A DNA stretch of 64,000 nucleotides, from NCBI RefSeq assembly GCF_035046505.1, contig NC_089823.1, positions 226,942,604 to 227,006,603 on the forward strand, read 5' to 3'. The translations under genes were made by a program, and so were the position numbers. Within the stretch, counting starts at the first letter, position 1, and each line of letters opens with the position of its first letter. The stretch is from Tiliqua scincoides. Its lineage: Eukaryota; Chordata; Lepidosauria; Squamata; Scincidae. The notes under the pieces were generated by a model. That model worked only from the letters and a program-made list of their open reading frames with translations. It searched no databases and was not told the origin of the DNA. Below are positions 22,263 through 34,544 of the stretch, piece after piece.

Positions 22263-24133
22263 CTGATTGTCAGCCACTATGAGTATCGTGTAGTGGAGCA
22301 GAAGAGAATTTGTACCTGGGCCCAGGGTCAAAAGGGGGGCCCGGGAGCCAAAGGAGGGGGCCCAGAAATTTCCTGGGATCTTCCTGGGATTTCTTATCTA
22401 CTCAGACTTGTAGCCTGCTGGGGACACTACCATGACTGGGAATGCTGGGGACACTACTAATGCCACATGGGTTGGCAGACCTGGGCTCCAAAGACTTTTC
22501 CAGCAGTCTCAACCCTCCCCCCACCCTGTTTTGCCCCTCCCTGCCCCTATTCTGCTTGCCCATCACCACCCTCCCCCACTCTGTTTCACTCCTCCCTCTT
22601 TGCAAAGGGCCCCAGAAGAAACTTTGTACTCCCTGATAAAATTCCTTTCAGCTACCCTTCTCTTAGTGGCTGACAATCACAGACTGAAAAACAAGGAAAA
22701 GCACAAAAACTAACACAATAAAGTACCACCATTCAGAAATCTAGAGCAGATACAGAATGAGCACCAAAACAGAGGTCAGAGCACAGCTAAGCTTAGTGAG
22801 AGATTAAAAGCCTGCTGAAAGAGGGACATTTTTATCAGGTGGTGGAATGCCAGAATGGGCAAAACTTGCCTGACCTCGCAAGGCAGAAAAGTTTCACAAA
22901 TTGTATGTCACTGTGAAAAAGACCCTTTCATATGTCACTGCCCAAGGTGTCTTTGGAATGGTGGGCTGTACAAAAGGCTCTCACCAGTCTAGATGACCTT
23001 TGAAGGTTAGTCAAGGAGTCAGCTTTGACCCATAGAGGCTAATCTGCCTGGCTTGTTGAAGGACCAGGACACTGCCAGTGGAGGAGGTAAGGCACCAGGG
23101 GCCCAGCGTTCCAGTTGAGGGCCCTGGTGCCTTACAAGCATTGGAGGAAATGCTGAACAATCAGATTTCTGACGGCCAACTTCTTTCACTGGCCCTGCTC
23201 CTGTGCCTGCAGTAACAGCAGCCTGCTACGCAAATGGAACCAGTATAGATGTCACTGGCTTCACTTCTATAGACCAGGCAGCTGTCAAAGGAACAACAGC
23301 CAGGCCTGTGAAGACCTGGGCAACTCAAATGTTACAAAAGGGTCTCTAATTTTTCCCCTCTCGAAGCAAAATCATTTTTTCACAGTGAATCAGGAAGATC
23401 TTAGTATTGTTTTCTCATTAGGTTGCTGGCAGGAGTTTGGGAGTGTATCATGCTTTTCCAGGTCTGACTAAGGCTCATATCCTGCATAAAATTTGCAGCA
23501 GGGAACAATCTAATAAAAAAATCCATCCAGATTTTTATGTGTGCCTGTCAGCCTGTGCAGTTCTGTGGGGCCAGTGGAATTTAGACGCAAAAGGAAGTTA
23601 TGTCTTCCAGCTATGGAGCCAGGATATAAATCCTATTAATCTAGATTTCCATAGAGATCAATGCCTGTGTACAAGAAAGCACTGGGAAAAAATATATGTG
23701 TGTGTTTGGCACATTTTCTTGCTTCTGATGCTTTTGCATGTCGCGTATATAATGTGCCTATTAGATTTCCTGCTTTATTAATGTGTACTTGTATTTTCAT
23801 TTGCCTTCCTGCTTTGCTCACCATATGGCAAACCAGCATCTGGAAATGAAGCTTATTCCTGCATGTGCTGGCTAAAGAAGGCAATGTATCTTTCTTCTCC
23901 GTGCCATTTGAAATGTAGATTTAGCAAGCCAAAAGTAAAGGGGAGTGAGGATGAGCTGGTGCTGGAGGGAGAAGGAGGCTGCCACTGCTGTGATCCTCTT
24001 CCAACTTGCTCCCAGGAAGTTGGGGGAAGATAAGAGTGCCCAGTGGCAGGCTAGAGAGAGTGGCAGGCAGGCAGGCAGGGGGCTTTTCCATTCTCTGCAC
24101 CTCCAATGGTGCTGCTCCATGCAAACTTTCTTA
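22263..24133. other. Unassigned stretch
   Basis: No recognisable elements or genes over this length. One 114-codon open frame around 23437 matches nothing I recognise. Confidence 0.35.
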
Positions 24134-24630
24134 AGAACATAAGAAGAGCACTGCTAGATCAGGCCAAAAGCCCATCTAGTCCAGCTTCCTGTATCTCACA
24201 GCCCACCAAATGCCCCAGGGAGCACACCAGATAACAAGAGACCTGCAAGGCCTCCTGGGAATTGTAGTTTAAGAACATAAGAACAGCCCCACTGGATCAG
24301 GCCAAAGGCCCATCTAGTCCAGCTTCCTGTATCTCACAGCAGCCCACCAAACACATAAGACAACAAGAGACCTGCATCCTGGTGCCGTCCCTTGCATCTG
24401 ACACAGCCCATTTCTAAAATCAGGAGGTTGCACATACACATCATGGCTTGTAATCCGTAATGGGTTTTTTTCTCCAAACGTTTGTCCAATCACCTTTTAA
24501 AGGCATCTAGGCCAGATGCCGTCACCACATCTTGCGGCAAGGAGTTCCATAGACCAACTGCACGCTGAGTAAAGAAATATTTTCTTTTGTCTGTCCTAAC
24601 TCTCCCAAAACACTCAACTCTAGGTGGCTT
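24134..24630 (-). mobile_element. CR1 dimer: two CR1 3' ends joined by a short linker
   Basis: 24134-24249 is a CR1 3' UTR terminus with its own octamer tail. It runs into GCAAGGCCTCCTGGGAATTG and then directly into a second CR1 tail and 3' UTR (24272-24630). The same arrangement with the same linker occurs at 54718-55375. The second unit reaches the RKYFFTQR part of ORF2. Confidence 0.85.
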
Positions 24631-25244
24631 CATGGTTGGTTCACCCCTGATTCATCTAGTTCAGTATCCTGCTTCCAACCTGATACCACCAGGAGGCCCA
24701 CAGAGGGATAATCAAGCAGAAAATAAGTCAAAGTGACGATAGAACATGTGAAATTATTATTCAAGGAGGAAAGAGAGAAGGTGTTGAAACTAAAGGAATT
24801 ATTTGGTCTTGCTGACTTAAGACAGACCTGCTCCGAGATTCAAGAGCCCTTGGCAAATTGCTGTCTATGGTCCTTCGCCTAACTCTGGGTGGGTTACACT
24901 ACCACCATAATAAAGGCTATATGAGATCAGACTGCAGAGATGATCTCAAAGGTCAACAGTGGGACTTTCTGAGGGGGCCCTGAATCCTTGGCAGCTGTTC
25001 AATGATGTCAACTCTGATCTGTCTGCTCTTGTAGAAGAAGCTGGAGTTATTCCCATATCCAAACATTTTTTTCACTCAGGGTACCTGAAGAAGTGGTTGA
25101 ACAAAGATTTTAGAACTAATTTTAGAACAAAGATTTAGAACTAACCCCTGCTAATTGGGTAAGAGGCACTTTTTCAAGTGGGTGCTCCTTTTTTTAGCAG
25201 GGGGAGAGTAACTAGCTCACCTCACCCCAGCAGTGTCTATTCTA
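24631..25244. other. Mostly unassigned; faint old repeat
   Basis: CATCTAGTTCAGTATCCTGC (24653-24672) resembles a very old CR1-like end. The rest is unassigned. Confidence 0.3.
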
Positions 25245-25440
25245 GTGGCTGTCTGCTGGTGTTCTTTTGCATCTTTTTAGATTGTGAGCCCTTTTGGGAC
25301 AGGGAGCCATTTAGTTATTTGATTTTTCTCTGTAAACCGCTTTGTGAACTTTTAGTTGAAAAGCGGTATATAAATACTGTTAATAATAATAATAATGATG
25401 ATGATGATGGTGATGATGATGATGATGATAGGTAAATTAC
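25245..25440 (+). mobile_element. L2-type LINE or SINE 3' end with AAT/GAT microsatellite
   Basis: TTTAGATTGTGAGCCCTTTT, CTCTGTAAACCGCTTTGTGA and AAAAGCGGTATATAAATACT form the typical 3' terminus. An AAT then GAT microsatellite follows (25380-25432). It is 5'-truncated and has no coding part. Confidence 0.82.
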
Positions 25441-26244
25441 AAATTAAATTGTCGCCAGGGCTGACTAGTATGCACTTTTGTCTTGCTTAAAATAAAACGA
25501 AACTGAAGTGTTCAGTTGCTGAACTCATAACAGAAGCATGCAGTATATACCATTAAAATCAGAGGTAATCGGCATGCACCAGGTAGTTTAAGATATGAGC
25601 ACATCAATAGAGACTAGGGTCACCAACTCTTAGGGTCCAATTATATGGTCACCTGGTAGTAACAGCAATCATGTTCCGGCTGAACAGGGTACTTTCTAGG
25701 GGCATGAAAGCCAGGATGCTGACATGGGTTGACATGGGCTGCCACTGCTCTTGAAGTTCTGCCGGCCTCAGTAAGTTGTAGGTGGGACTGTCCTGTGTGT
25801 ATGGAGGATAACGAGGCATTTTGGTGGAGGAACTGGAGAAGTGTCGAGAGAGAGGGGGGTGGATCAGGTGGCAGTAATGCACAGCAGATCCTTTCCCTCA
25901 TTTTTTGGTCTGCCTCACCCCTGGCTGTCCTTGGATGTATGCCAGCTACAGACCTTCAGGGAGTCTATACAGAAGTAAGAGAAATAACTTGTGGGCCTTC
26001 TGATTACCCCACCACCACCACTACCATAGCATGCAGCACACACCTCCATGGTGCTCCTGAATAATATAGCATTGCAGTGGTGGGATTGGACTTTCCTGGA
26101 TAATTTTTTTTTAACCGATCCTGCTCTTGAAATAATGTAAGAAATTCAGGAGACCCTTGTTAAAAATCTCCAATCTTGCTTTCAGTAATCACCTGGAGCT
26201 TGATGTTTATTCCTTGAAACTCCAGCCAGTCCTGGAGAGTGGAT
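25441..26244. other. Unassigned stretch
   Basis: No recognisable element ends or genes. Confidence 0.35.
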
Positions 26245-26393
26245 GGTTGGCAACCTTCAGTCTCGAAAGACTATGGTATAAGCCTACAGCACCCGGTATT
26301 CCCAGGCAGTCTCCCATCCAAGTACTAACCAAGCCTGACCCTGCTTAGCTTCCAAGATCAGACGAGATCAGGCATGTGCAGGGTAACAGCTGC
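26245..26393 (-). mobile_element. 5S rRNA-derived SINE
   Basis: The reversed tail (GTTGGCAACCTTCAGTCTCG) is followed by reversed 5S rRNA: CACCCGGTATTCCCAGG, TCTCCCATCCAAGTACTAAC, GACCCTGCTTAGCTTCCAAG. The body is close to intact 5S, so the insertion is moderately young. No clear target duplication was found. Confidence 0.92.
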
Positions 26394-26529
26394 TGTTGCT
26401 TGTGAATTTTTTTTCTAAGGTTAAATCATGACAAATGAACTGTCTAAAATTAAGAGGAGATGAGACCTGGAGCTTGGAGTTTTGTAAGGTTTCATCCCCC
26501 ATAATTACTGTCAAAGATCACTGTTTGGT

Positions 26530-26664
26530 TGGTTGGCAACCTTCAGTCTCGAAAGACTATGGTATAAGCCTACAGCACCCGGTATTCCCAGGCGGTCTCC
26601 CATCCAAGTACTAGCCAGGCCTGACCCTGCTTAGCTTCCAAGATCAGACGAGATCGGGCATGTA
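26530..26664 (-). mobile_element. 5S rRNA-derived SINE, 5'-shortened
   Basis: Same family and orientation as the copy about 285 bp upstream. It ends at GAGATCGGGCATGTA, within the first part of the 5S body, where it meets an older CR1 end. Confidence 0.9.
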
Positions 26665-26810
26665 CCTCTGAATATCAGTTGCTGGGGAGCAAAAAGCAGG
26701 AGGAACTATTTTCTTCAAGCTCTTTTTGGGCACTTCCTGGCACCTTTTGGTTGACCACAGTGTGAAGCTGGACCAGATGGACCTGTCACCTGATCTATCA
26801 TGGCTGCACT
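26665..26810 (+). mobile_element. Older CR1 3' end fragment
   Basis: TCTGAATATCAGTTGCTGGG, TTTTGGTTGACCACAGTGTG and GCTGGACCAGATGGACC follow the layout of an older CR1 subfamily 3' end. It is diverged and lacks the octamer tail. Confidence 0.65.
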
Positions 26811-27892
26811 TATATTTTTATCTCGACAACAGCCCCGCTTGTTAACCAACTTTCAAGCTCCTCCCGCCATTCACGCTCACATCTTGCAGCCCTTCAAGCA
26901 AAGCTGCACATTACTTGTGATTAGGATGGGGCTCTCGGCACAAAAAAAGCCATTATCTGTTGAAGTTGGCATCCAAAGTATACAAAAGAAAGTTCGGTAT
27001 AATTAATATATTAAGAGTGAAAGACTAAATCACCAGGAGGAAATTGGAGGATGTGGGTGGCGTGCGACTCCCAGTTGCCTAGCAATAGTGCTTGAACATG
27101 GTGTGAGATTGATAGATATCACCCACTCAGATCGCTGGATTCCGACCTGCACCACAATCTTGTCGCAGGGGAAAACTGGCAAGTGATCAGAAAGAAAGGG
27201 AGCAGATGTGGACGACAAGAACCACAGGGTGACCTAATCTCCTGGTCTCCAACACCTCGCCGACCAACTCTGAAACAATGAGCCACCAGATTTATTTTGC
27301 ATATCTTCTCTTTTCCATTTCCAGAGCCTGCATAAATAGAAACATGTATTTAAAAATATAATTCCTAGTCACATCTCTCTCTTTCTCTCTCTGGCTATGC
27401 AAGTGGAGGTAATAATATCCTAGAATTAAAACGGCAATTTAGTTCCATAATTTTAGTGACTCATATTGCATTACATCTAAGTAGGATGAATAGAAAATTC
27501 TCAGGTATTATCCATAATTATGATGTGATTATAGTGTTCTTGATCACATATGCCAAGGTTAAGATGCACCTCATTCCCCCCCCTTTTTTCCTCAGCATAT
27601 CTTCAGTATTGTAAAATGTACATCTTCTTATACTCAATGCTCTGTCCCAGTTTTGAAGGATGTTCTTCAGAAGAAATATAATCAAAGGGCCACTTCACAC
27701 CCTACAGTCTAGGTGAACACCAAATAGTCTCTAAGTGTAGAGCTGAAGAACCTCAAGGATGATCACAGTGTACATGTGCTTATAAGCACATGTATGTAAG
27801 CACATGCATCATACAAGACCTTACAGATATTATTTAAACACATGGAGGAGAGGGGAGGTGGTCATTTTTCCTAAGTTCTTAACTGCATAGAG
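26811..27892. other. Unassigned stretch
   Basis: No genes or element ends recognised. Confidence 0.35.
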
Positions 27893-28117
27893 CAGTGGGT
27901 CCCAAACTTTTTAGAAACCCTAGAGGTTGTTGCCTGATTTATAAATGCCAAGGGGTGTGGCTATAATGATGATTGGGCAGAACTGCTCCCCCCCCCAAGA
28001 GCAGCTTGTTTAACCCTTGATGCACATAGCCTAATCTGCCCTGTCAGTCTCACTAACCACCAAAAATTGGGTCATGACCCACTGGTGGGTCCTGGATTCA
28101 CAGTTTGGGAACTGTTG
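27893..28117. mobile_element. hAT MITE, family F, exact 8-bp duplication
   Basis: Starts CAGTGGGTCCCAAACTTTTT and ends CACAGTTTGGGAACTGTTG. The flanks GCATAGAG (27885-27892 and 28118-28125) are identical. Short and non-coding. Confidence 0.92.
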
Positions 28118-28125
28118 GCATAGAG

Positions 28126-28569
28126 GGAGCCCTCCATGCATACAGTTGTATGCTTGGGATTCTTTCAGACCTAATAGCAAACACGTGGAAGTTGGGTGTG
28201 TGTGATCCCATGCCTCCTTTACACATTTATCATGCCTGGATAGGGCAATGCTTATCAGGAAACCAAGACTGCTTGCAGCCCCATGTTGATGGTACTCTTA
28301 GTAAGAAACCTGGGTTTGGGTTTACCCACAATATGGTTAAATTGGCTCAGAATTCCAGCAAAGGCAGCCAGAGCAAAATTTCCTAGTTTGTCAGAATCCG
28401 CACACAAATCTGACCTTGAAGCTTCTATCAAGGAGCAGAGCATCTCACTTGAGCCACTGACCTATAGGGGTAAGCAACCTTCCTTGTTGGGGTAGTTGGT
28501 AGATTCTTGCAGATCTGGCTGACGATACACAGGCAAAGACATTTGAAGCAATCTGAAACTGGGACACAC
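28126..28569. other. Unassigned stretch
   Basis: No recognisable elements or genes. Confidence 0.35.
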
Positions 28570-28990
28570 CATTAGTACATCTGGTTTAGTATTGTCTACA
28601 CTGGTGGTCCTCAAACGTTTCAGGCTCTGGAGCCCTTTACACTCCTAAAAGTAGTCTCATGGGGCTCTGCAGGTGCATGTGTGGAGTCTCAGGGAGTCTC
28701 AGAGCACAGGTGCACAAGCAGCATGCCATGATACCAAGCCCAACACTGAATGTTGGTGAAGAGGCAGAACAGGGGAACGAGGAAGGAAGGCCACGCCACA
28801 AATAAGGAAGGTGGAAGGGACAGATGAGCAAACTGGGCAAGGGGACATATAGCGGCCAGTTATGGTGTGCTCATTGGAGTTGCAGGGAGCTCCAGGGCTC
28901 CTAGGACCACACTTTGAGAAACACTGGTCCATACTGACTAGCACAGCTGCCCAAGGTTTCAGGCACTGATCATTCCCAGTCCTATCTAGA
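28570..28990 (+). mobile_element. Old CR1-like fragment split by a hAT MITE (28603-28925)
   Basis: GGTTTAGTATTGTCTACACT and, after the insert, ACTGACTAGCACAGCTGCCC form one old CR1-like 3' segment. The insert runs from GGTGGTCCTCAAACGTTT to ACCACACTTTGAGAAACACT, a hAT-type pair. Flanks GTCTACAC and GTCCATAC match at 6 of 8. Confidence 0.65.
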
Positions 28991-29812
28991 GACACCAGAA
29001 TTTGAAAATGGACAAAAATTACACATAGAACATATTCTCTATCGGTAAGCTTGGCATCCCCTTCTAACTCTTTTTATGATCACATTCTAGTACCAACCTA
29101 ATAGAAGTTCTTCAGCTTCATTTCTCTGTTTGCATACTTCCAAGGATGCTAAGGGTATAGATATCAAAACATGTTTTTATAAGGGGGAGTGAACTAATAA
29201 AACAGAGTCTCCCGCACACACTCTCATGCACATGTTTCCTAGAATGGTTTCAAAATTCTGAGTATCCCATCATTTTCTTGCACATCCCCAGGGGTATTGC
29301 TAGGTACCTTCAAAAGAGAAACTAGGACACTGGCATAAGCTGAGGCATTCAACACCAGAAGAAAAGCTGAATTTGGAAAGCCTTGTATTTCGTGTAATCC
29401 AATGCTAAGAAGCCTGTTAAGGCATCAACATTTCCTTAATTAAAAACAGAACAGAAACATTAGCAAACCTAATAAAAAGGAACAACTACAGAGACATAAT
29501 TGAGCACAAGCTGCTGTCAGCCCAGACAGCCTGTCCAACAGTCTCTCTCTAGTCGTTCTAGCACAGGAATAGATTTTGTTCCAGCAGAAGTGAGTCCTTT
29601 TCCCAAAGAAAACCAACGAAACTCAGTTACTGACTCCGACGTTCAGACTGCTTGCTGCACGTGACATTGGGAATCACATCTCCATGGTGAGAGTCTCAAC
29701 GTCTGGAAAATTCTGCAATCCAAAACGGCCACCGTTTCAGCATTCATTGTGACTGCAGAGCAAGGGGGTTGCAATGTAAGTGAGCCAGCAATAACCCAAG
29801 TGTAAAGCACAG
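28991..29812. other. Unassigned stretch
   Basis: No recognisable elements or genes. Confidence 0.35.
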
Positions 29813-29820
29813 GGCCACTG

Positions 29821-30091
29821 CAGTGGCATAGCTAGAGGGGGTGCAAAGCAGGGAGCCTCACCACAGCGTGCAAGCGGCCCCTGGCCTTCGGAGCCATTCT
29901 GGGCAGTGGGAGCCAAACAAAAGGGAATGACTCTGATGGGGAGGAAAAGGGACCACTTGCATTCTGTGGGTGGGGCTCCCTGCAAAACTTAGTGCTTTGC
30001 ACCCTGCAAAATGTCCCTGCAAAACTTAGTCATGTTAGTCATGTCCCTGCAGAACTTAGTGCTTTGCACCCCCCCCCCAGCCATGCCATTG
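29821..30091. mobile_element. hAT MITE, family A, exact 8-bp duplication
   Basis: Starts CAGTGGCATAGCTAGAGGGG and ends CAGCCATGCCATTG. GGCCACTG flanks both sides (29813-29820 and 30092-30099). The right arm carries extra copies of a CCCTGCAAAACTTAGT unit (about 29990-30060). Confidence 0.92.
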
Positions 30092-30099
30092 GGCCACTG

Positions 30100-30951
30100 G
30101 AAGTTGACTGATGTTTTATGTTAGCCCCGCATACTTCTAAGGAAAATTCCAACCTGCACTGTAATGTCACATTAGGAAAGGACTCTCAGTTACCGTACTC
30201 GCGGTAATGACAGCCCCTGCGCACATGCATTTTACCTGTCAGTAAAGACTGACCATTAAATCTGTAATTTAATAGGAAATTCTGGAGCAAATGGTTTTGG
30301 GAAGATCATGGATACTTCAGAGAAGAATCAAGCTGGTGTAACGTTCCCAACGGTAATCAGCAATGTGATGAACAGATCTCCTCTTCCATGCCACCAAGTT
30401 AAGAAGAGATACAAAATAAACGGCAATTCTATCCTTCCCCCACCCACCCCCCACGCGTGGAACCATGCCTAAAATGTCTCCTTTTCAGCAGCCAGCTCTG
30501 GTTGAACACACATTCCACCTGCTCTTTCAGCTCATAGGATTGGGCTGTAAGAACCTCTGACAGTGGAATCGTCGATTACAGGTTACTTGCTGTGCATTGT
30601 TTTAGAAATCTAGCATACTTCCCCCGCACCTGCATTCCTCTTAGATATCACACCTGCCTGGTAGCAAATAATGTCTTCCTTTCTTCTGCAAATGCATATT
30701 TATTTCAAAGTTTTAGCTTATTCCTCTAGTATACCATCACTGAAGGTGAATATGCAAAAACACTAATTTAGGTTGGCTAAGGTATTCGAGATAGTGACTG
30801 TTGAACACTGAGTAGAAGCAGTAAAAATGTGGATTCCATTCAAGTTCACAAACACACACACACACAACCAAAGTCTCAAATCTGGTTCAGACACCAACCC
30901 AAAATTCACATGTGGCTCCATATACTACACATCCAACAGATTGTGAGGTTA
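30100..30951. other. Unassigned stretch
   Basis: No recognisable elements or genes; a short CA run lies near 30852-30866. Confidence 0.35.
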
Positions 30952-31165
30952 ACATAAGAGAGCCCCACTGGATCAGGCCAAAGGCCCATCTAGTCCAACT
31001 TCCTGTTTCTCACCAAATGCCTCAAGGAGGACACAAAACAGCAAGATGCAACCTGCGTTCTGGTGCCCTCCCCTGCATTCTCTTCCTGCTACAGATTGCA
31101 GGACCAAACCTGTTGGTTTCCACAAAATGTGCACACTGGCTGGTGGCTGCATGTTTAGCATACTG
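30952..31165 (-). mobile_element. CR1 3' UTR fragment, diverged
   Basis: AACATAAGAGAGCCCCACTG, then GGCCCATCTAGTCCAACTTC and a shortened 3' UTR (GGTGCCCTCCCCTGCATTCT). There is no coding part. Confidence 0.85.
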
Positions 31166-31210
31166 TTAATAATAATAATATGAATATGAAAAGTCCCTGT
31201 CTCTCTAATG

Positions 31211-31664
31211 CAGGGGTGTCCAAACTTTTTGGCAGGTAGGCCACATCATCCCTCCGACACTGTGTCAGGGGCTGGGGGGGGGGGAATTTAATTTACATTT
31301 CAAATTTGAATAAATTTACATAAATGAATATATTAGAGATGGAACTTATACGAATGAATGAAAGACTTGCAATAGCTCAAGGCCTGTTAAAAGCCTTGGA
31401 CAAATCAAGGCTGGCCTTTCCTTCACTGCCACTGCTGCATCACAGACGTGAAACAGCAAGCAGTGGAGGGAGCCCTCGTCCCACAGCTCATGAGAGAAGA
31501 TGAACAGTCACCCTCACGCTGAGAGCAGTTGTTTTGGGCCAGCACGGGCTCCAGTAGATCTCTGGAGGGCCAGATGCTCATTGGAGACTGGGGGCTCCCT
31601 GTGGACCAGATTGGGTGTCCCAAAGGCCGCAAGTGGCACCCGGGCCAGGGTTTGGGCACCCCTG
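31211..31664. mobile_element. hAT MITE, family B, exact 8-bp duplication
   Basis: Starts CAGGGGTGTCCAAACTTTTT and ends GGTTTGGGCACCCCTG. CTCTAATG flanks both sides (31203-31210 and 31665-31672). It is the better preserved copy of the family also at 11658; both carry AGAGATGGAACTTATACGAA and GTGAAACAGCAAGCAG. Non-coding. Confidence 0.95.
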
Positions 31665-31793
31665 CTCTAATGCTAAATGCACAACTACTGAAGGTGTAGT
31701 CAGTAGGCACATTGGAAAGGTGGACAGTAGGATCGGTCCCACCACCTCTTTACGTTGGCTAGATGCTTGGAGTCAAATGAGAGTACATGGCTC

Positions 31794-31859
31794 AGTGGTG
31801 TAGTTAGAGAGGGTGTGACCCCTCCCCCTTGCCTTTGTTTTGCCCCCCATCTGGAATGA
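31794..31859 (+). mobile_element. hAT family A, left-half fragment
   Basis: CAGTGGTGTAGTTAGAGAGG starts a family A copy that ends after about 60 bases (TTTTGCCCCCCATCTGG). Confidence 0.65.
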
Positions 31860-32036
31860 CTAATATGTTTTCCTTTCCTCCGGGATAAATGACCTCTCCC
31901 CTTGTAGAACTGTGCATAGTAACTCCTTGATATCAATCTGCAGAAATGTAGTTAGATTTAGAAAGACTGCCCACAGACTATCACTAGGCAACCATAGAGA
32001 AAAGTATAATCCTTCAGTCACCCACTTGTGAGGAAA

Positions 32037-33257
32037 TACCGCAGACACCCGCCCATAAGTCGACCTCACAGATAAGTCGAGGGCAGGTCTTGAGCCCCCC
32101 CAAAATCATGGAATTTTCTATGACCCTCGGATAAGTCGGGGGTCTTGTCTTGTCTGATTTTACCTGAGGCCAGATCCTGAAAAATAACTTCCCAGTAATT
32201 GTTACCTAAGAACTATACAGTCTCCAATTTATTAAAAACATAGTAAGTAAGTAAGTAAGGGGGGGGGGAAGAAGAGGAATGAAAGAAACTGGAAAGAACA
32301 CCTCTTGGCCAGGGAAGACACTGCACAGTGGGGAGATTTAGATGCACATGGGGTTTCATTTCATCAAGCAGGGAATCAGATGGGGGGGAGAAGGGCAGTG
32401 AAAGAAACTGGAAAGCAGCACCGGATTTACTCAGATGTAGACCCTCTTCAGGAGGAGGTGCAGCAGCACCTCCTGGGGTCTTGTGTGGGGTTTTGGGATT
32501 CCTGGCAGCCTCGCCTCCCGCCCAGCCGGTCCTCCCATTGCACAAGGACCCAGAGGAGCCCTGGAGGAGGCAAGGCAGTGGGGGGACAGTCTGCTGGGCC
32601 AGTGCTCCCCCGCGCCCACTCAGAGCTGCTGCATGCACTCACTTAAGTCCTGCCACCCGAGGAGGTAGGGAGTGGAGCGGGGACATCCTGGTTGCTGCCG
32701 CCTGCTGCCCTCACCGGACTGATGGAGGGCAGGGAGTGACCTGCACTGCCTACTCCCAAGCACACGGCTGCATCTGTGGCGGGCACAGAGGGAGGCACGC
32801 TGCCTCCGTCCAGTTAGCATCTGGTGGGGAGCGAGCAGCGCAGGACGCTTCCTGCCCTCCATCATTCTGGTGACGCCCCCGCTCCACTCCCTGCCTCCGC
32901 GGGCGGCAGGACTTAAGTGAGTGCATGCAGCAGCTGCGCTGGGGAGGCCAGAAGGCTGTCCCCCCACCGCCCTGCCTCCTCCAGGGCTCCTCTGGGTCCT
33001 TGCGCAATGGGGGGACCTGACGGGAGGCGAGGCTGCAGGAATCACCCCCACGCAACCCCACGCAACCCCACGCAAGACCTCAAGAGGCACCGCTGCCCCT
33101 CCTTCGCAGAGTCCCTCCCTGACCAGGCAGGGTGCAGATGACCCCCTCGCCCCTCAGCCTGCCTGCGGGACTGCGCAGATAAGACGAGGGGGGGGGGCGC
33201 GATTCTCCCGACATTTCCGGGCGCAAATTTATCACCTTATAGGTGAGTATCTACGGT
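32037..33257. mobile_element. 1.2-kb foldback DNA element
   Basis: The outer ends are TACCGCAGACACCCGCCCAT...AAGTCGACC at the left and, inverted from the right, ACCGTAGATACTCACCTATA. Together with ATAAGTCGAGGGC motifs these match a widespread vertebrate DNA-element end type. The interior 32450-33100 is a GC-rich near-perfect inverted repeat (arms of about 300 bp; ACTTAAGTCCTGCC faces GGCAGGACTTAAGT). The right arm has three 10-bp CGCAACCCCA units (33051-33080). Long frames on both strands reflect GC content and not a gene. Confidence 0.8.
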
Positions 33258-34536
33258 GAACCGAGCGGGGGCTAGGATTCCAATGAAATGTACTCCAGAT
33301 TTGATTATAAAATTCCTCCCAATATAGCTTTGCTGACTTCTGCCCATGCGAAAAACACAGACCTTTATTTGAAAAGTCCAGTAGAATTCAGGTGGTGAAG
33401 CCCTTTCAAAGTACGAGATGACGAGCATCTTGTAAGAATGAAGCAAAACCTAGCAAAGAAGCTGTGGATTGTGAATAGTACATGAAAGTGATTAATGAAG
33501 ATTGCAAACGAAGGTGAAAAATATGTGGGGAGATCACTGATTTATTTATTTTAAAGATGTACCACCCCACTTTTCTAATCCTAAAAGAGGAACTCAAAGC
33601 AGACTTCCTTCATCTCGCCAGAAAAGATGGGGTTTGCTCATCTTTAAGGACTCACAGTTAAGGAGGAACAGAAAACATGCAGGGCTTGCATGTTCTGCTC
33701 TTCTGCCACGAGGTAGCACTGAAGCATTGAATGGGGTTAAATAGACATTTTGGGGGATTTTCGTGAGGAAAAGGGCATGGGGAAAAGTTTCATCCTTCTC
33801 CCTCTGTGCCACAGACCCAATCCAGACCCAGATCCATTGCATCTGGGGGTACAAAATTCCAAACTTTCCGGTCAGAAACAGTGAGGGAAATAACCAGGGC
33901 TGCTGAGAGCCGGCAGTGTGCCTGGGGCAAGATGCCTGACTTTCGTCATGTCCCGTCCCCCCTACTGACCTACAAACCAGATGTTTGAAAATGATGGTCT
34001 TTTTAAAAATAAGTTTTTAACTGACAGCTTTATGAGCTTTGCTCATGCTTTAACTTAGCATGAGCAAGACTAAAAACATTTATCAAATGGAACAATTTCC
34101 TTACTTTCAGTAGTGCTACTGCATTCCTTTTCATCCATCTCAGCAAAGTCCTCCACATTCGCTTTTTCTTCTAATAATAATGCATGGGTATCCAAGGACT
34201 TGCTTTAGCTATCTCCCTCATTGCTAAACATGCTAAGGCTTTCACGGCTGGAATCCATACTGAACTTAACAGTTTTTCGGGCTGGATGCCGTGGTCTAGT
34301 GTTTTTAATCTAATGAGCCTAAACCAATCCTAAAAATGGATTACTTATTACAGGATCCCTCATTACTGTGTGATGATTCTGAAACAAAGCCCAGGTGAAA
34401 TAAATTTGCTTGGTCTTTCCTTAATTTTCATTCCCCCCCCCTTTTCTTTGCTGTGCTCCAGACTTATATTTGTACTCAATACTGTTAATTTCACCTTCAA
34501 ACAATGCCAAACGTAGACTTGATCCAAGGTCCTATG
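33258..34536. other. Mostly unassigned; weak L2-like tail at 33541-33600
   Basis: TTTATTTATTTTAAAGATGT followed by ACCACCCCACTTTTCTAATC looks like a decayed L2 3' end on the minus strand. Nothing else is recognised. Confidence 0.35.
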
Positions 34537-34544
34537 TTCTAGAC

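Noticed and set aside
32213-33090. Overlapping long open frames on both strands (up to 181 codons)
   Set aside because: They lie in a GC-rich inverted repeat inside a foldback element; few stops are expected there and no domain is visible.
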